A stretch of 64,000 nucleotides of DNA from assembly GCA_963813345.1 (NCBI GenBank), contig CAWEYR010000033.1, positions 296,810-360,809 on the forward strand, read 5' to 3'. Position 1 is the stretch's first letter, and the number at the start of each line of letters is the position of its first letter. The notes under the pieces are model-generated. The model saw only the letters and a program-made list of their open reading frames with translations. It was not told the origin of the DNA and ran no database searches. Both the position numbers and the translations under genes were made by a program. This DNA is from CAWDDA01 sp963813345 (GTDB lineage Bacteria; Acidobacteriota; Blastocatellia; RBC074). Shown here one piece after another: positions 53,062-62,816 of this stretch.

Positions 53062-55492
53062 ATGATTGGGGAGACTATTTCGCATTATCGTATTCTAGCG
53101 CGCCTCGGTCAGGGCGGGATGGGTGAGGTATACAAGGCCCAGGACCTCCGCCTTCAGCGCCTGGTAGCCCTCAAGCTGATGCTCGAGGAAGCAAAGACTG
53201 ATCACTCCAAGCAGCGTTTCGTTCGCGAAGCGCGCGCAGCCTCCGCTCTCAATCATCCGAACATCGCCACGGTTTACGAAATAGATGAAATCGAGCGGGA
53301 AGGCTCCCTCTACAGTTTCATAGTCATGGAGTTCGTTGAGGGCCGAACTCTCAAGGACTACGCGGACCAGCTTGCGATCGGTGAAGTGATCGACATCGTG
53401 ATGCAGATCGCCGAAGGACTCGCTGAAGCTCACGCTCGCGGCATCGTACATCGCGACATCAAACCGTCAAACGTGATGTTAAATGAGGGGCGAAGGGTAA
53501 AGTTGCTCGATTTCGGAGTGGCAAAGTACCAGCCTGCGCGCAACGACGATGCGATCACAGAGAGCCTCTCTCAATCCGACGTACTAATGACAACGCCTGG
53601 TCTTGTGATTGGCACATTTGCATACATGTCACCTGAGCAGGCTCTCGGTAAGGACGTGGATCAGAGGGGTGATATTTTTTCGCTCGGCGTGATGTTCTAT
53701 GAACTGCTCGCCGGCCGCCATCCTTTTGACGGGCGGACTACGCTGGCGCTGGTAGATTCTATTCTGCATGAAGAACCGCGTCCGCTATCGGTCTTCAACC
53801 CTAAGGTCACGCCTGAGTTGGAAGCGATCTGCCGCCGAATGCTCGCAAAAGATCGGGAACAACGATATCCAACAGCGGGCGACGTGTTGCGCGATCTCGA
53901 GAAGGTGAAACGCGGCCTAACGACAAATGAAGGCGATCCTTACCTGACATCAAAGGCATTGCCAATTAGAGAGTCTGATTCAACAGGAGGCGGCGCTTTA
54001 CATCGGGCACGGTAACAGGCAAGAGCCTGGCGGTAATGAACTTTACCAACATCACGAAGAATGACTCGGATGACTGGCTCGGCGTCGGAATCGCAGAGAC
54101 GGTGACAGCAGACCTGAAAACGATCGAAGGCATCTCAGTTATTGGCCGGGAACGCGTTCACGAGGTCACTCGCCGGATGAACATCACAGACGGCGCAGAT
54201 TTTGACAACACGCTGGCTACGACTATCGGCCGCGAAGTCAACGCGCGTTGGATCATTAGCGGAGGTTACCAGCGGGTTGGCGAGATTGTTAGGATAACGG
54301 CTCGCTTTGTCGATGTCACAACGGGTGAGGTTGTGCGGACAGTGAAGATCGATGGTCCGATGAGCCAGATCTTCGAGCTTCAGGACAAGATCGTCTATGA
54401 GTTGTCACAAGGCCTCGATTTCACTCTGAAAAGCGGCGATCGCGACGTGATCGGGAAACACGAGACCTCAGTCATCGAGGCTTACGAGAGCTTTACCCGT
54501 GGAATGATCGAGCTCAGAGCGTTGAGCCGGGAGGCAATTGATCGTGCAATCGAACTGTTCAGAAAAGCGATCCAACTGGATCCGAAATATGCGCGAGTCT
54601 ACACGATGCTCGGATATACACTCGGCATGAAGGGCTCCTCGCTTTCACAGAAACATCTCACAGAGGAAGCAGTTGCCCTACTGCAGAAGGCAATCGAGCT
54701 CGCGCCTTCGTCGGCTGAGCCCTATTCTGCCCTTGGCCTGCAGTTCATCTCGATGAACCGGATTGATGAAGCGATTGGGGCCATTCGACGCGCATTGAGT
54801 TTCGCTCCTGATGACTCTACAGGACGGACTATGCTCGGACGCGCGTATTTCCTGGGTAAGGGAATGTTTCGCGAAGCTGCCGAGCAGTTCGAGCAGGCGC
54901 TCTCATCCAAACCTTTTTCGGGCTGGATAGCGCTCCAGCTGTCGCAGTGCTACGCATACCTTGGAGAATTCAAGCGCGGCGAAGAAGTCGCAAAGATTGC
55001 GGTTGCACTCGAGGAACAGATGGAATCGGGTCAGGAAGCGCTGCAGATAGTTGGCGCTCACACTCGGCTGGGAAATATTTACGCATTGCAGGACCGGTTC
55101 GATGACGCGATCGCTGAGTACTATCACGAAATCGTATTTCTGCGCCGTCTGGATCATGTGCTCCGCGAAAGGGCAACGATCGAGGTTCACGCGAAAGCTT
55201 GTGAGTGCGTATGTCAGGCAGGGTGAAATGAAGGATGCGCAGGCATGCCTACGAGATTCTGTCCAGCATCTTCAGCGAGTTGATCGCCGCAGGAGTGGAC
55301 GAACCCTTTACCCGATACTATGTAGCCGCTGCGACGGCGATGATGGGGAAGAAGGAGGAAGCCCTGCAGCTACTGGAGAAAGCAATCGAAGAGCGCCCTG
55401 CCTTCAATGTCGCACGCGCGCGTGTTGATCGTGACTTTGAGAGTTTGCGCAGCGATCCGCGTTTTCTTGCCTTGATCGAAGCCAAGGAATGA
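53062..55492 (+). CDS. Serine/threonine protein kinase with C-terminal TPR domain (three frameshifts)
   Basis: About 810 aa from 53062, joining frames with breaks near 54,005, 55,195 and 55,250. Kinase domain: Gly loop LGQGGMGEVYKAQD (about residues 15-28), ALKLM lysine, catalytic loop GIVHRDIKPSNVML, DFGVAKY, activation segment ending MSPEQALGKDVDQRGDIFSLG. All Hanks-type motifs are present. Next comes a domain starting LAVMNFTNITKNDSDDWLGVG, like the FlgO/TolB-type N-terminal segment of adenylate-cyclase-associated TPR proteins. TPR units follow (AIELFRKAIQLDPKYARVYT, LLQKAIELAPSSAEPYSALG, QFEQALSSKPFSGW). No membrane helix is seen, so it is cytoplasmic. It is coupled to the next gene by an ATGA overlap. 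Confidence 0.88.
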
Positions 55493-56487
55493 CACTCGCC
55501 GGGATACCTCGTCTCAGCTTCGGACACTTTCCAACCCCGCTCGAAGAACTGTCGCGACTGCGCGCGGACATGGCAAGGGTACGAGGCGTGCCGCGTTTGC
55601 TCATCAAGCGCGATGACTACACCGGACCGGGGTTCGGCGGCAACAAGGTGCGCAAGCTCGAATACGTGCTTGCAAAGGCTGTTGCCGACAAGGTGGAGAT
55701 CGCCATCACTGTCGGGGGCGTGCGATCGAATCACGCGCGGATTACTGCGGCGATGTGCGCGCGACTGGGCATCGAACCGATCCTCGTGCTCAACGGGCTC
55801 GTCGATTCCGCATCGCTTCGTCCGGCAAGCATCGCACTCGAAGAGCCTATATGGAGCGAGAGTTCACCTGGTTGCATCGCGCGAAGATCGCAACTCTGAA
55901 ATGGAATCGATCGCTCGAGCCGAGGAGAAACGAGGTAACCGTGTTGTCCAGATTCCACTCGGTGCATCTACGCCGCTGGGTGCGCTTGGCTACGTAAGAG
56001 CCGCCGCTGAGCTGAAGGCTCAACTGACGGAAAGAGGAATGAGTGTTGATTACATCTTCCACGCAAGTTCGTCGGGAGGAACGCAGGCTGGACTGATCGC
56101 CGGCTGTCGTCTCGCGGGTCTCAAGACCAGAATCATCGGTGTCAGTCCTGACGAATCAAAACAGGAGATCGAAGCCGAAATCCGCGCGTATCTTGCATGG
56201 CCTGGGAGAGATCATCGACACCGACCTCGGAGGCACTGAGATCGAGGCCGCGGAAGTCGAAGTGCTCGACGAGTTCATTGGCCCCGGATACGGTATTCGT
56301 TCAGTTGAAGGGAGCGAGGCTTTGCGATCGACTCGCTCGAACCGAAGGCATCGTGCTCGATGAGGTCTATACAGCAAAAGCTATGGCAGCCTTGATCTCG
56401 TGGATCGAACACGATCGATTCAAAGCCAATGACACTGTCCTTTTCTGGCACACGGGCGGGCAAATGGCTATGTTTTACGCCGAATGA
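55489..56487 (+). CDS. D-cysteine desulfhydrase / ACC deaminase-family PLP enzyme (three frameshifts)
   Basis: About 330 aa across frames with breaks near 55,870, 56,200 and 56,310. The start overlaps the kinase stop (ATGA). PLP lysine in GPGFGGNKVRKLEYVL; SNHARITAAMCARLG; ASSSGGTQAGLIAG phosphate-binding loop; C-terminal EVYTAKAMAALISW and FWHTGGQMAMFYAE. This is fold type II of the beta family. It either splits D-cysteine to pyruvate, ammonia and sulfide or deaminates 1-aminocyclopropane-1-carboxylate; the sequence alone does not decide, and the desulfhydrase role is more common in non-rhizosphere bacteria. It ends in an ATGA overlap with the next gene, so translation is probably coupled along the row. 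Confidence 0.82.
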
Positions 56488-57244
56488 CTTATAGCAAAAC
56501 CATCAACAGCACGCAACTACGCCACCGAATCCGAGAACAGGATTCACAGCGATGACGTGGCAGCGCGATATGGCTTTGCCGGGAGGCCTGGTGCCCGGCA
56601 TTGCGATTTACGCGTACCTCGTCGACTGCATCAACGAGATTTTTGATACCACCTGGCTTGAACACGGATGTCTGAGCGCAAAGTTCATAAGCCCTGTGTA
56701 CGACAATGATGAGGTCAAGGTCACAGCCACTGAGGGTCCGAACGGGTTGAACCTTGAATTACACGACTCGAAAGGCACTCTTTGCGCCGTGGGCGAAGCG
56801 CAACGATTCCATTCAGTTGAATGGAAGGAGCAGGATCACAAGGAGCTCCCGCGAGGATCAGACAAGATCGAAGCCAGCATTCGTGCGCTGCCGAGAGGCA
56901 CGTTGCTGGGATCATTCGACTTTGCATTCGACGATTCCGAGGCGCGGGTCTTTGCTATGAGAGCGGGGGCAACAGGATCAGCGGGTTTCATCCTTGCTCA
57001 GGCGAATGAGATCGTTGTGCACAATGTAGCTCTCGGTCCGTGGATACATACCGCAAGTGTCGTGAACAACTTCGCAATTCCGCGGCCGGGCGAGGTCATT
57101 TCGGTAAGAGGCTCGGTTGTCGAAGCGAGCGAAAAGCGCGGGCACGAAGTGATTACTCTCGACCTCTCATTCTCTGGAAGCGGCAGCAGACCCGTTGCAA
57201 TGGTACGGCACTCGGCAATTATCCGTTTACGGGAGCATGGCTGA
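56484..57244 (+). CDS. MaoC-like hotdog-fold protein (frame-broken near the start)
   Basis: About 250 aa. The start at 56484 overlaps the previous stop. The reading MTYSKTINST moves, after a break near 56,510, to NYATESENRIHSDDVAARYG (a hydratase/MaoC-like hot motif with Asp and His) and then returns near 56,580 to GGLVPGIAIYAYLVD. The central helix and GLVPG are typical of MaoC/hotdog acyl dehydratases. A second hotdog half follows (GPWIHTASVVNNFAIPRPGEV). It may act on acyl-CoA or a related thioester; the catalytic Asp/His motif lies in the frame-broken stretch, so activity is not assured. The next gene overlaps its end by 8 bp. Confidence 0.65.
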
Positions 57245-57842
57245 ACGGGGCAAGTGGATCATAGTCGCAGCGTTGACGGCCCTGGCTGCAACGGTCTATT
57301 TCGTTGTCCCGTTCGGGCTGACTGCTCTTGCACGCAGCTTGATTCGTGCCGACAAGCTCTACACCTCTGACGTCGTCATTGCCCTTGGAGGAGACGCCCG
57401 CTGTCTGAGGGAGCGAGGCGCCGCGGAACTCTATCACAAGGGCTTCGCATCTCACGTCATCGTCAGCGGCGTTCCTTACGGCTGGGGCATCCACACTGGC
57501 GAAGCAGCAAAGCGATACGTGATCTCTCTCGGTGTACCCGAAGCTCGAGTAACTGTTCTGTTTGACTCCTGGAATACGCGACGTGAAGCGATCGAAGTCG
57601 CCAGACTGATGCAGGAAAAAGGCTGGCGATCAGCGATCCTCGTGACTTCGCCGTTCCATTCAAGAAGGGCTACCTATACTTTCGAACGTTACGCGCCCGG
57701 CTTTAGCTTTGCATCTGCACCGCTTGCGGCAGAGCCTCCTGAATGGCGGCCAGAAAGGTGGTGGTCGCGGCGGGGCGACATGTTTTTCACGGTCCGCGAG
57801 TTTCTCTCGTGGGGAAACACCGTGGCTGGAGGATTGCAGTGA
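57237..57842 (+). CDS. DUF218 (YdcF/SanA-like) membrane-anchored protein
   Basis: Intact, 201 aa from the ATG at 57237, overlapping the previous stop by 8 bp. A single N-terminal helix (WIIVAALTALAATVYFVVPFGL) is followed by the DUF218 core: DVVIALGGDARCLRERGAAE, VIVSGVPYGWGIHTGEA, DSWNTRREAIEVARLM and AILVTSPFHSRRATYTFE. These carry the Gly-Gly and Ser/Asn/His residues conserved in the family. Known members influence envelope polysaccharide synthesis (ElyC, SanA), but the chemistry is unsettled. Anchored with the domain outside or in the periplasm. It is followed by a diverged copy. Confidence 0.85.
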   Translation: MAERGKWIIVAALTALAATVYFVVPFGLTALARSLIRADKLYTSDVVIALGGDARCLRERGAAELYHKGFASHVIVSGVPYGWGIHTGEAAKRYVISLGVPEARVTVLFDSWNTRREAIEVARLMQEKGWRSAILVTSPFHSRRATYTFERYAPGFSFASAPLAAEPPEWRPERWWSRRGDMFFTVREFLSWGNTVAGGLQ

Positions 57843-58450
57843 GGTTTCGCGGCGCGCTCAGAGTTAGAAAGAGGTTTGTTGTCCCCACTCTGATCATAGT
57901 CCTGCCGCTCATCATGTTTTTCAGCCTGCCACTCATGCTGGCTTCTTCAGAGGTCACGAGATCCGATTGCATCATACACTCTGCAATCGATTCCCGGCTG
58001 AGTGGGGACGCCTATGTGGCACAACTATATTCGCAGGGAATTGCATCGAAGATAGTGTGTATCAGCACGCAGGCAAGCTGGGACGTGTATCCAGCTGATT
58101 TCGCGCGTGAGCATCTGATCGAAATGGGCATCCGTGCAGAAGATGTCACCGCGCTGCGCCTTCCGATGGTTGAATGTGGCGCGCAGAATCGTCCTCTGGT
58201 GGTCGAGCATCTCAGGAAGAACGGGTGGAAGAGCGCTCTTCTGATTGTCGATCCCTCGATCACGCGAGTGTCACGGTGGATGATCACAAGGGATTTCCGC
58301 AAAGCAGGTATCGACGTTTCAATCTCGTTTGCCCCTCAGGATCGCGAACAGATGCTTACTCGATGGTGGCGAACTCACTGGAAGGCACAAAGAGTCGTGC
58401 TGGGGATTATGAATTCAACTTTGGACTTCTTGTATCCGAGTTGTAGATAG
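57839..58450 (+). CDS. Diverged second DUF218-like protein
   Basis: Intact, 203 aa, GTG start at 57839 overlapping the previous stop (GTGA). N-terminal helix VVPTLIIVLPLIMFFSLPLML, then a domain aligned along its length with the gene before it (QLYSQGIASKIVCISTQASW against ELYHKGFASHVIVSG; EHLRKNGWKSALLIVDPS against LMQEKGWRSAILVTSP). The ALGG loop is replaced by CIIHSAID, and NTRREA by CGAQNRPL, so the presumed active residues are gone. It looks like a tandem duplicate that kept the fold but lost or changed the function, perhaps a partner of the first. Confidence 0.75.
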   Translation: MRFRGALRVRKRFVVPTLIIVLPLIMFFSLPLMLASSEVTRSDCIIHSAIDSRLSGDAYVAQLYSQGIASKIVCISTQASWDVYPADFAREHLIEMGIRAEDVTALRLPMVECGAQNRPLVVEHLRKNGWKSALLIVDPSITRVSRWMITRDFRKAGIDVSISFAPQDREQMLTRWWRTHWKAQRVVLGIMNSTLDFLYPSCR

Positions 58451-58598
58451 TGCTGAGTGCTGGGAGTGCTGAGTCTGCGACCGGGTACGAGCGCGAAGCG
58501 TGCGAGCTCGTGGTTAGCATCCTAGATGCTGCAAGACTCAGCATGCTTCGCAGCTCGTAGCCTGATCGGAGACCCGCACTCCCAGGCACTCATTCGTT
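58451..58598. repeat. Heptamer and hairpin repeats before the helicase gene
   Basis: GTGCTGA-type heptamers at about 58,450-58,475, then a stem built from GAGCTCGT and CAGCTCG arms with AGCATCCTAGATGCT between. It is about 150 bp with no gene. Confidence 0.7.
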
Positions 58599-59735
58599 AT
58601 GCGCAAATACATTATCAAATCTGACAGACCACGCCGCAGCTTCGTCAGGTATGACGATGATCTCAACGATGAGCAGCGTGCGGTTGTCATGGCGGGTAAT
58701 GGCCCGATTCTGGTGATCGCGGGAGCAGGGTCAGGCAAGACGCGAACGGTTACTTACCGGGTTGCGCGATTGATCGAGGCCGGTGTCCTGCCCGGGCGCA
58801 TTCTTCTTTTGACGTTTACGAATCGCGCGGCGCGCGAAATGCTGGGGCGCGTGCACTCGCTGCTCACAACGGACGCGAATCGTGTCTGGGGTGGCACCTT
58901 TCATTCAATCGCAAATCGAATTCTGCGCCGGCATGCCACGAGCATCGGCTACGAGAGTAATTTCACTATTCTCGATTCAGAAGATGCAAAGGACGTCATC
59001 GATGCCTGCATCGACGAAGCGGCGATCGATACCAGGGCGCGACGATTTCCGAAGGGCGAGGTCTTGCGCGAGATCTTCAGCTATTCTGCGAACACGGATC
59101 GGCCGATCGGTGACGTCCTCGTCCGGCAATATCCCTATTTCGAACCGTTGACTTCCGAGATCATTCGTGTGGAGCGCCTGTACCAGGAACGCAAAGTCAC
59201 GCGGAACGCGATGGATTATGACGATCTGCTGATCAACTGTAAGCGACTGATCCTCGAGAAGGACGAAGTTGCACGTCTCTATCAGGAACAGTTCCAGTAC
59301 ATCCTGGTCGATGAATATCAGGACACAAACACGCTTCAGGCAGAGATCGTTGATCTTGTCGCCCTGAAGCATCGCAATCTGATGGTCGTTGGAGATGATG
59401 CTCAGAGTATCTTCGGCTGGAGGGGCGCGAACTTTGAAAACATTTTTCGTTTTCCTGAAAAGTATCCTGACGCTCAGGTTTTCCGGCTGGAAACCAACTA
59501 CCGCTCTTGTCCAGAGATACTGATGCTCGCGAATGCCTCGGTCGCGAATAACAAACGCCAGTTTCCCAAGAACCTCGCTCCTGTTCGGCCGAGTCGATCT
59601 GTGACGCCGGTGCTGGTGCCGGCGAGCAGCAGCGAGCAACAGTCGGCGTTTGTTGCTGCACGAATTCTCGAGCTGCGAGACGAAGGGATTCCGCTCAACG
59701 AGATTGCCGTAGTGATATTCGAAGTTCAAACACTC
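58599..59735 (+). CDS. UvrD/PcrA-family DNA helicase, truncated at its 3' end
   Basis: The N-terminal 375 residues of an SF1A helicase. Motif I VIAGAGSGKTRT (about residues 39-50), Ia LLLTFTNRAAREML, II VDEYQDTN, III VGDDAQSIFGWRGA and IV LETNYRSCPEI are intact. After NEIAVVI (about 59,715) the expected 1A/2A continuation with motifs V and VI is missing: the sequence switches into the end of an antiparallel Roco gene. So about half the protein is lost. Such a helicase unwinds DNA in repair and replication; the fragment could bind ATP but not unwind. No promoter is marked; repeats lie upstream. The abrupt switch suggests rearrangement or a chimeric join. Confidence 0.88.
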
Positions 59736-59750
59736 CTTCGGCAGAACTCG
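59715..59750. other. Junction between truncated helicase and truncated Roco genes
   Basis: On the left the plus-strand helicase reading is family-like up to about 59,715-59,725. On the right the minus-strand Roco reading is family-like down to about 59,745 (PELLDKQEPDLQGEF). Both genes lose their 3' halves at this one point, tail to tail, with no repeat or insertion sequence between them. This is the expected signature of a chimeric join or an illegitimate recombination. Confidence 0.7.
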
Positions 59751-61416
59751 CCCTGCAAATCCGGCTCCTGCTTGTCGAGCAGTTCCGGCACGAGATAGCG
59801 GTTCTGCCCGTCGTCGGGAAAAGCGAAGCAGAGGCGGAAGCGGCGCATCAGTTCCAGGATGAACGGATGCTTGTCGCGCGGATAATCCTGCGCCGGCAGC
59901 CAAGCCTCCAAGTCGCTCATACACATCACTCCCTTGTGCTCGGCTAGTTTGCCCGCGTTGAGCAATTTGTAGATGCCGGTCGTGACCCAGTGTGGATTGA
60001 GCACGCTGGTGTCCCGCAGACGCAGGTCGTCCTTGTAGTTGAGCGCGATGCCTAGGCAATGCAGAAACCCGGCGAGGTCATCCTGCGCTTTCTCGTCGGT
60101 CTCGTTGTTGGCGCGGCATAGCTCGCGGAGCTTTTCGTAGCTGAGAAAGTTCTCCTTCATTCCCGCCAGCTTGTCCTTGATGGCGAACCACGTTGCCGGA
60201 AACATTGCGCGCACGCCGGGCAGGGCGTTGATCTCGCTTTGGATACGCTGGCGCAACTCCTCAATGCCCGCCTCCGTCTTGCAATCCGTCCTCACGAATC
60301 CATGCACCTGCGGATACCTCAACTGCAACGCGCGGTAGTTCAGGTCGAACGGATGCTGGTCGATTTTGTTCAGCACCACCAGTATAGGCGACTCGCTGCC
60401 GAAACTGCCGATGAGCTTCGACCAATATTCCGCGTCCTGATCCTCGCCGCCCTCGCGCCCGTTGAGCACGAGCAAATAGAGACTGCGCTCGGTCAGGAAA
60501 AACTGGTGCGTGGCGTGCATGATCTCCTGCCCGCCGAAATCCCACACGTTGAGTCGCACGTCGTCCGCGCCCGCGCGCACCTCCCACTGCGAGATTTGGA
60601 TCCCCTGCGTCTTATCCTCGCCTTCGTTGAATTCATTTTTAGTGAGGCGATTGACGAGCGACGTTTTGCCGACTTCGCCACGACCCACGAGGATCACCTT
60701 GCCTTCATTGAGGGGCCGTGCAGAATCGCGAGTCCGGAAGTAATAGTCGAGGATCGCGGCGGGAGCGGCAGGTTTCTCTCGCGCTCCTCCCGTTACCCCG
60801 TCGAACGTGGGCCAAGCACCTCCAATGGGAGACCCAGCGCCGGATTGTCGTGGAGAAAAAGATGCGTGAGCGCGCGCAAATCACGAATTCCAGCCGGCAG
60901 GCTCGTGAGCTGATTGCTGGAAAGGTCGAGCGTTTGCAGGGCGCTCAGCTTGCCGAGCGACTCCGGCAGGCGTGGGTGTGGGCTGGAGCCATTGCAGGCC
61001 GCTCAGGTTGCCGAGCGACTCTGGCAGGCTCGTGAGCTGATTGCCGGAAAGGTCGAGTCATTTGCAGGCCCCTCAGCTTGCCGAGCGACTCCGGCAGGCT
61101 CGTGAGCTGATTGCCGGAAAGGTAGAGCTCTTGCAGGTCGCTCAGCTTGCCGAGCGACTCCGGCAGGCTCGTGAGCTGATTGCCGGAAAGGAAGAGCAGT
61201 GCAGGGCGCAGTGCGAGCGACTCCGGCAGGCTCGTGAGCTGATTGCCGAAGGAAGAGAGGAGCTCTGCAGGCTGGACTCAGCTTGCCGAGCGACTCCGGA
61301 AGGGTCGTGAGCCCCAACCCAGACAAATCCAATGTCCCCGCTTGCTTGCCCAGCGCCGCTTGAATGTGCGCTTCGGCGATCCGGTCGGGGGATTCTGGCT
61401 CTCGCTTCGATGACAT
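59740..61416 (-). CDS. Roco-family protein: LRR-Roc GTPase-COR, truncated in COR (frame-broken LRRs)
   Basis: The start at 61416 (MSSKREPESPDRIAEAHIQ) leads into leucine-rich repeats of 23 residues (TLDLSGLGLTTLPESLGKL, LSGNQLTSLPESLGKL). The repeat stretch has several frame breaks between about 60,750 and 61,300. The Roc GTPase domain then reads cleanly from about 60,700: P-loop ILVGRGEVGKTSLVNRL, switch II NVWDFGGQEIMHATH, and VVLNKIDQHPFDLNYR. The COR domain follows (ALPGVRAMFPATWFAIKDKL, VTTGIYKLLNAGKL) and stops short at about 59,740, lacking its dimerisation C-terminus. Roco proteins are large dimeric GTPases; bacterial members are scattered. The gene runs against the helicase gene and probably belongs to the foreign end of the window. 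Confidence 0.8.
60888..61310. repeat. Tandem about 69-bp DNA repeat encoding LRR units
   Basis: Near-identical units with core CAGGCTCGTGAGCTGATTGC recur about every 69 bp (near 60,897, 61,025, 61,095, 61,165, 61,225). Each encodes one 23-residue LRR on the minus strand. The high identity between units suggests recent expansion or exchange; it is also where frames break, consistent with miscalled or collapsed repeats. Confidence 0.85.
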
Positions 61417-61943
61417 GCCGCGTTTGAGCGGATCAGAATGTGGCGATTGGCAGCGGCTGAGGCAAGCGGAATCGGGCCAACTGCGCTGAGGGCTGGCCAC
61501 TGCCTCGACAAGAGCGCTCGCAACGTGGTGGGTTGAAGGGCGTTTTGCGCGTCGGCGACAAATGAGCAATTTGCCAATCGGAGCACGAGGAATCTCATCG
61601 TTATGTTCGCGGCCGCGACACTCCACTGACGTCCCGAGTTGTCCTTCGTCTAAGAGCTTCGCGGTGAGTTCTTCGACTTCATTTTCAATCTCGAACTCCG
61701 GTTGGAGCAGGCGCCGCTGATAGTCGTAGCGGTTAATGGAGTTCGTTAATACGTTCCATTTAATAAAGGGGCGCCTAAGCGTTCTATTCGTCAATGAGAT
61801 GCGAACTGACAAAACATACCTGTGAAGGTTTAAGTCAAGCGAACCATAATTCCCCTTGTATTTATGAGGCTTGCCAGAGGGTGCATGCATTTTATATGCA
61901 CTTTTTCCTGCAACTTCCTGCAAGAATTTGCGACTATAAGGGT
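61417..61943. other. Gap between Roco and integrase-like genes
   Basis: About 530 bp. An open minus-strand reading continues upstream of the Roco start (with FEIENEVEELTAKLLDEGQ near 61,640-61,700), but it has no ribosome-binding site and mixed composition, so it is not called. A TGCATGCATTTTATATGCA hairpin near 61,881-61,899 and AT-rich DNA just before 61,944 may be the promoter of the integrase-like gene. Confidence 0.4.
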
Positions 61944-62372
61944 ATGCGAACACTCGTCCGAATCAAGAAATGGGATAGCCAGCCGCGATACAAATTCACA
62001 GTCAACTACCGGCAGGGAGGCAAGCGCGTGGTGCGCTATTTCGCCAACGAGAAATCGGCCAAGGTTTTCGCCCAGGAAAAGCAGGTCGAACTCCTTAACG
62101 AAGGACGCAGGAATGGCGAGATCACCAGCAAGGAGCATCGCGCGATGATGGTGGCTCGCGAGAAGGGATTCAGTCTCAAGGATGCGGTCGAACATTATGC
62201 CTCGCATTTGAGGGCGCTCAACCACTCTGTGACAGTGGAGGTTGTCATCGATGAGCTGCTCTTCATCCGGCAGGCGGAAGGCAAGTCTAAAGGCCATCTG
62301 CACGATTTGCTTTACCGCTTGAGGCGATTCGCGCGCGAGAATGGCTGGACCATCCTGCAAGTGTTAGCCTAA
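61944..62372 (+). CDS. Integrase-like N-terminal fragment
   Basis: 142 aa from the ATG at 61944. It starts VRIKKWDSQPRYKFTVNYRQ and GKRVVRYFANEKSAKVFAQE, an arm-type DNA-binding beta domain. A SAM-like core-binding helix follows (FSLKDAVEHYASHLRALNHS, TVEVVIDELLFIRQAEGKSK, HLHDLLYRLRRFARENGW). This arrangement matches the N-terminal half of tyrosine recombinases from verrucomicrobial genomes. The catalytic domain with its Arg/His/Tyr residues is absent: the frame ends in ILQVLA-stop and a phage decoration gene begins 17 bp later. It is either a cut-down gene, a regulator using the DNA-binding part only, or an assembly join. The assignment rests on remembered family pattern. Confidence 0.55.
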   Translation: MRTLVRIKKWDSQPRYKFTVNYRQGGKRVVRYFANEKSAKVFAQEKQVELLNEGRRNGEITSKEHRAMMVAREKGFSLKDAVEHYASHLRALNHSVTVEVVIDELLFIRQAEGKSKGHLHDLLYRLRRFARENGWTILQVLA

Positions 62373-62389
62373 TCAAAGGAGGAAAACTT

Positions 62390-62816
62390 ATGAATGAGAC
62401 TTATGAAATTCCCGGGATGCTAAGCAATCTGCAAGGCGCATATGACACCGCTCACTGGGAAACTGTTGTGCTGGAGCTTACGCCTGACAAGGGCATCCTG
62501 ACCAGAGGCACCGTCCTTTCGATGGGAGGCACCGGCAAGCTCGATGCGACCACAGCAGGCAATGAGGCTCAGGCATTCGGCGTGTTGCTCGATCCCTCGA
62601 ATCGACACGTCAGCTCATTTCACCGATGGCACGGTCACCGGCTCGGTGGCAAGGGCTGGCAGCTTTAGAGGACAAGCGTTGAAGGTTGGTGTCGGAACGA
62701 ACGTGGCCGCACTTGGAGATGCGCTGAGAAAGAACGGCATCTATCTCGAAGGGCCGATCACCGTTCCAGTGGCAGCAACCTTGGAGACGGAGGCACCGGC
62801 ACCGGCAGAAACGTGA
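62390..62816 (+). CDS. Phage head decoration protein (lambda gpD-like) (one frameshift)
   Basis: About 140 aa; the start has AAAGGAGGAAAA upstream. It starts MNETYEIPGMLSNLQGAYDT, then VVLELTPDKGILTRGTVLSM and NEAQAFGVLLDPS. After a break near 62,600 it continues TSAHFTDGTVTGSVARAGSF and KVGVGTNVAALGDALRKNGI. The order (N-terminal arm, beta-rich capsid-stabilising core) fits the HDPD family that caps the capsid shell of tailed phages. The neighbours are small overlapping genes, but no capsid, portal or terminase is visible in the remaining 1.2 kb. Probable prophage remnant or a phage piece in the assembly. Confidence 0.7.

Noticed and set aside
58977..60059. Minus-strand open frame of 360 codons crossing the helicase-Roco junction
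   Set aside because: It is out of frame with Roco on the right and antisense to the helicase on the left, so it is a chance frame over the join.
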